Assembly: GCA_034432445.1 (NCBI GenBank) | Contig: DAOUBX010000183.1 | Span: 1 to 12,934, forward strand | Reading direction: 5' to 3' | Length of the DNA: 12,934 bases | From: JANWYQ01 sp034432445 | GTDB lineage: Bacteria > Chloroflexota > Anaerolineae > JAAEKA01 | Shown here: piece after piece, positions 10,881 through 12,934 of the stretch | Position numbering within the stretch: the stretch's first letter is position 1 | How the letters are laid out: each line of letters starts with the position of its first letter | Notes under the pieces: generated by a model | Database searches by the model: none | Told to the model about the DNA's origin: nothing | Seen by the model: the letters and a program-made list of their open reading frames with translations, nothing else | Program-made: the position numbers and the translations under genes

Positions 10881-11704
10881 CCATGCGCCAGCAACTTGCG
10901 CCGCAGGTCGACGTGGTAGCCGTGCGCGGCTAAGTGTTCGGCGCTGGCTATGAACCATTGGCGCAAGCCGAACGCGCGCAGCGACGCCGTCACCAGCGCC
11001 GCCCGCTTCCAGGCCGCAAAGAACGCGTGGATCGGCTCGCCCGGCGTCACACGATGGATCAGGTTCTTCGGTAACACCGTCTGGAACTCAGCCGGGTCAA
11101 ACCCCAGCCGAAAATTGGTGCTGAACAGCAATCCCTCCTGCACCAACCTCCCCTCTCCCCCCGGGAGAGGGCCAGGGTGAGGGCGCCGCAACACATTCGC
11201 TACCCAAATACGCCCAAACGGCTCAGCCGTGCCCTCGATCAACAACCCGCCGGGCAACAAGTAGCTCCCCAGCTCGGCCCAAGCCGCGGCCACAGCCGAC
11301 TCCTCGTACTGCCGCAGCACGTTGAAAGCGCGGATGCAACGCACGGTTTCGAGCCTGCCGTCGGGCTGCTGGCGCAAGGGCAAATTGAACCCGCCCCGAC
11401 GGAACTCAGTCAGCTCATCAGCGAATGGCTGAGCAGCCGCTACCCGTTCCGGGTCAATCTCCACGCCGAGCACAGGCAACCGAGGGTTGATCCGCCGCAA
11501 CCTTTGCGCGCTCTCCAGCGTGGTCACCGGCTCCGCGCCATAGCCCAAGTCCACGAAGAACGCACCGGCATAGGGGCCGTCCTGCCGGCGCAGCAAATCC
11601 GGGTCATGCAGAAGCAGGAAGTTATCAACCCGCCGCAGCCGGTTGCCGGTCGTCTTGCCGCGCGTGGGATGACCCAATGGACGCTGCGACCGCCGGCGTG
11701 CCAT
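10838..11704 (-). CDS. Class I SAM-dependent methyltransferase-like protein
   Basis: This 288-residue protein has a Rossmann-type SAM-binding start: FVDLGYGAEP (about 50-59, motif I) and VLGVEIDPERV (about 78-88), whose acidic residue would bind the ribose. Conserved-looking IRAFNVLRQYEE, LLPGGLLIEGT and LLFSTNFR follow. The methyl acceptor is unknown. ATG 11704 is chosen because GGAG lies 5 nt upstream and the next conserved block, RPLGHPTRGKT, is close. A GTG at 11719 would overlap the regulator gene. It starts 2 bp after the GntR-type regulator stop, so the two form an operon. Residues about 175-186 (PHPGPLPGGEGR) are encoded by a palindromic repeat inserted in frame. The 3' end overlaps the convergent GNAT-like gene by 43 bp. 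Confidence 0.8.
   Translation of the reverse strand: MARRRSQRPLGHPTRGKTTGNRLRRVDNFLLLHDPDLLRRQDGPYAGAFFVDLGYGAEPVTTLESAQRLRRINPRLPVLGVEIDPERVAAAQPFADELTEFRRGGFNLPLRQQPDGRLETVRCIRAFNVLRQYEESAVAAAWAELGSYLLPGGLLIEGTAEPFGRIWVANVLRRPHPGPLPGGEGRLVQEGLLFSTNFRLGFDPAEFQTVLPKNLIHRVTPGEPIHAFFAAWKRAALVTASLRAFGLRQWFIASAEHLAAHGYHVDLRRKLLAHGYLLVRDLEAGLSS
11147..11183. repeat. In-frame palindromic repeat inside the methyltransferase gene
   Basis: CCCTCTCCC (11151-11159) and GGGAGAGGG (11163-11171) are perfect 9-bp arms around CCC, followed by CCAGGGTGAGGG. This matches the sort of short interspersed repeat I know from many high-GC genomes between genes. On the minus strand it is read in frame as PHPGPLPGGEGR. 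It lies between the conserved-looking segments WVANVLRR and VQEGLLFSTNF. No stop or shift is caused, because its length is a multiple of three within the repeat boundaries (about 36 bp). Confidence 0.75.
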
Positions 11705-11706
11705 GC

Positions 11707-12807
11707 CTACTCCACCCACCGCACGCTCCCTGTCTGTGCGGTCTCGTAGCCGCCCAGCGCTGCAATCGCGGCTTTGGCCGGCTCACTGCGCAACCAAGTC
11801 GCCAAGCATTGCACCGGCTCCTTGGACCAGGTCTCCACAGGCATGGCCAAATCGTACCGCTCAGTGGCCAGGGGGACGAAGGCTAGCCCATACGCCAGCG
11901 CAGCAGCCTCGACGCCCAAGCCGACGTCAGCCCGACCGGCGAGGATGGCCTCTGCTACAGCCGAGTGCGTGGTTACTTCTTGGTGATAATCCACAACGAC
12001 GGACGCATCCAACCCCAACGCACGCAGCTGCGCATCCAACCAGACGCGCGTCCCTGCGCCTGGCTGACGGTTGACAAAGCGCAGTTCTCCTTGCACCACG
12101 TCGGCCAAGCTGCGGACACCGCGCGGGTTGTCGGCGGGCACGATCAGCCCTAGGCGCCGCCGGGCCAGCGTCACCAGCGCCACTCGCCGGCCAGGCAGGA
12201 GATGCTCGACAAACGGCACGTTGTAGCAGTCCCGCTGGGCATCCCACAGGTGACAGCCGGCCAGGTCGGCCTCGCCGCGCGCCAGCGCCATCAAACCGCC
12301 CAGGCTGCCGGCATAGCTGACACTCAGACTGGAGCCGGGCGCGATCTGGCCGAAGCGCTCGGCAATCAGCGCAACGGCCGGGTCATGGCTGCCCACAAAG
12401 CGCAGGCTGGCCCGGTCACCGGATTTCGACGTCCGTTCAGTGGCCCGCCAGCGTTCCACGGCCGTGTGCATCGCCTGCTCCACTTCGTCGCTGGCGTACC
12501 CCGCGGCCACCATCTCCAGCAGGAAGCGCTCGGCCTGGTTCAACAAGGTTGCACGGCGTAGCGGAGCCTGAACACCAGCCCGTGGGGCAGCCCTCTCTAC
12601 CACGCGCGTGCCCTGACCGCTCCGGCTGCTCACCAGTCCCTCGCGCGCCAGTTCGGCGTAAGCGCGCTGCACCGTGCCGATCGTGCAGCGCCAGCGGTCG
12701 GCCATCACTCGCAGCGGCGGAAGCTGCGCGCCGGCCGCCAACGCGCCGTAAAGAATGTCTTGTCGAATGCTCTCGGCAATTTGCTGGTAGAGGGGGGTCT
12801 TGTCCAT
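11707..12807 (-). CDS. GntR-family regulator with C-terminal PBP-like ligand domain
   Basis: This 366-residue one-component regulator is predicted to be cytoplasmic. Residues 1-70 are a GntR winged helix (PLYQQIAESIRQDILYG..., LPPLRVMADRW, TVQRAYAELAREGLV, GQGTRVV). After a linker of about 60 residues, positions 133-355 resemble the PBP-like domain often joined to helix-turn-helix domains in molybdate/tungstate-type regulators: FVGSHDPAVALIAERF, SYAGSLGGLMALARGEADLAGCHLWD, FVNRQPGAGTRVWLDAQL, TTHSAVAEAILAGRADVGLGVEAAA. The ligand is not deducible, and molybdate is only one possibility. It lacks an obvious signal peptide, as expected for an intracellular sensor. The start is ATG 12807 with no Shine-Dalgarno, and a CGTCTC direct repeat lies just upstream. 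The downstream methyltransferase starts 2 bp after its stop and is probably co-transcribed with it. Confidence 0.92.
   Translation of the reverse strand: MDKTPLYQQIAESIRQDILYGALAAGAQLPPLRVMADRWRCTIGTVQRAYAELAREGLVSSRSGQGTRVVERAAPRAGVQAPLRRATLLNQAERFLLEMVAAGYASDEVEQAMHTAVERWRATERTSKSGDRASLRFVGSHDPAVALIAERFGQIAPGSSLSVSYAGSLGGLMALARGEADLAGCHLWDAQRDCYNVPFVEHLLPGRRVALVTLARRRLGLIVPADNPRGVRSLADVVQGELRFVNRQPGAGTRVWLDAQLRALGLDASVVVDYHQEVTTHSAVAEAILAGRADVGLGVEAAALAYGLAFVPLATERYDLAMPVETWSKEPVQCLATWLRSEPAKAAIAALGGYETAQTGSVRWVE
11710..11713 (-). promoter_or_regulatory. Ribosome binding site deciding the methyltransferase start
   Basis: GGAG on the minus strand, inside the last codons of the regulator gene, lies 5 nt before ATG 11704. 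It favours this start over the GTG at 11719. Confidence 0.5.
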
Positions 12808-12826
12808 GAGACGGTGAGGTGAGACG
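12808..12826 (-). promoter_or_regulatory. CGTCTC direct repeat just upstream of the GntR-type gene
   Basis: On the minus strand, CGTCTC occurs at 12821-12826 and again at 12808-12813, immediately before ATG 12807, separated by ACCTCAC. Two half-sites 13 bp apart could be an autoregulatory operator. The missing Shine-Dalgarno and the absence of a clear promoter here make this tentative. Confidence 0.2.
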
Positions 12827-12859
12827 AGAAAGCGTCGTGCGTGAGTAACTGCTCAGGTG

Positions 12860-12934
12860 CCGGGCATTTGTAGGCGATTTGCGACCTAGGTTGGCTTCGC
12901 AGACACGTTTGCAAACCAAAATCCAAATGCCCGG
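12860..12934. repeat. Inverted-repeat element at the right window edge (partial)
   Basis: CCGGGCATTTG (12860-12870) and CAAATGCCCGG (12924-12934) are exact 11-bp inverted copies enclosing 53 bp, and the second arm may continue past the window end. The interior contains the palindromes CCTAGG (12885-12890) and GTTTGCAAAC (12907-12916). No protein is evident. It resembles a miniature inverted-repeat or dispersed non-coding element, and it lies where the regulator's upstream promoter would be expected. Confidence 0.5.

Noticed and set aside
11177..11749. Plus-strand open frame antisense to the methyltransferase and regulator genes
   Set aside because: It has no recognisable motif and overlaps two well-supported minus-strand genes.

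Overview
The window is high-GC bacterial DNA. Gene content and protein style point to Chloroflexota (Anaerolineae/Caldilineae-like), but this is inferred from recollection of homologues and was not searched. The clues are a large TPR plus AfsR/SARP-type regulator, a K+-dependent membrane pyrophosphatase, a GntR regulator with a periplasmic-binding-like sensor domain, and small dispersed palindromic repeats in and between genes.

Layout, left to right. Positions 1-309 hold a 44-bp nested palindrome followed by the C-terminal half of a MazF/PemK toxin with no N-terminal half: an eroded toxin-antitoxin remnant. Tail to tail with it, on the minus strand, is a TPR/winged-helix/BTAD (SARP-like) regulator (317-2251) with a strong sigma-70-type promoter and an inverted repeat over its start region. 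Next comes a gap of about 300 bp (2319-2614) packed with small palindromes, including a 47-nt nested hairpin just downstream of hppA. hppA (2615-4840, minus) and uvrA (5243-8269, plus) are transcribed divergently from a 402-bp region with two well-spaced promoters. The uvrA promoter has a palindrome in its spacer.

A tightly packed plus-strand group follows: an alpha/beta hydrolase (8325-9095), a YedA-like EamA exporter overlapping it by 4 bp (9092-10060), and a GNAT-like protein 4 bp further on (10065-10880). The last gene overlaps by 43 bp the 3' end of an opposing two-gene minus-strand unit: a GntR/PBP-like one-component regulator (11707-12807) and a class I SAM-dependent methyltransferase-like protein (10838-11704). 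The methyltransferase carries an in-frame palindromic repeat. The right edge (12860-12934) is the start of an inverted-repeat element running out of the window.

Functionally the window is mostly housekeeping (ion-pumping pyrophosphatase, nucleotide excision repair) plus small accessory operons. I see no phage, CRISPR or classical defence island, no rRNA or tRNA, and no convincing new multi-gene system. The most unusual items are the in-frame repeat in the methyltransferase, the palindrome cluster downstream of hppA, the palindrome-truncated toxin remnant, and the putative operators at uvrA and the SARP-like gene.
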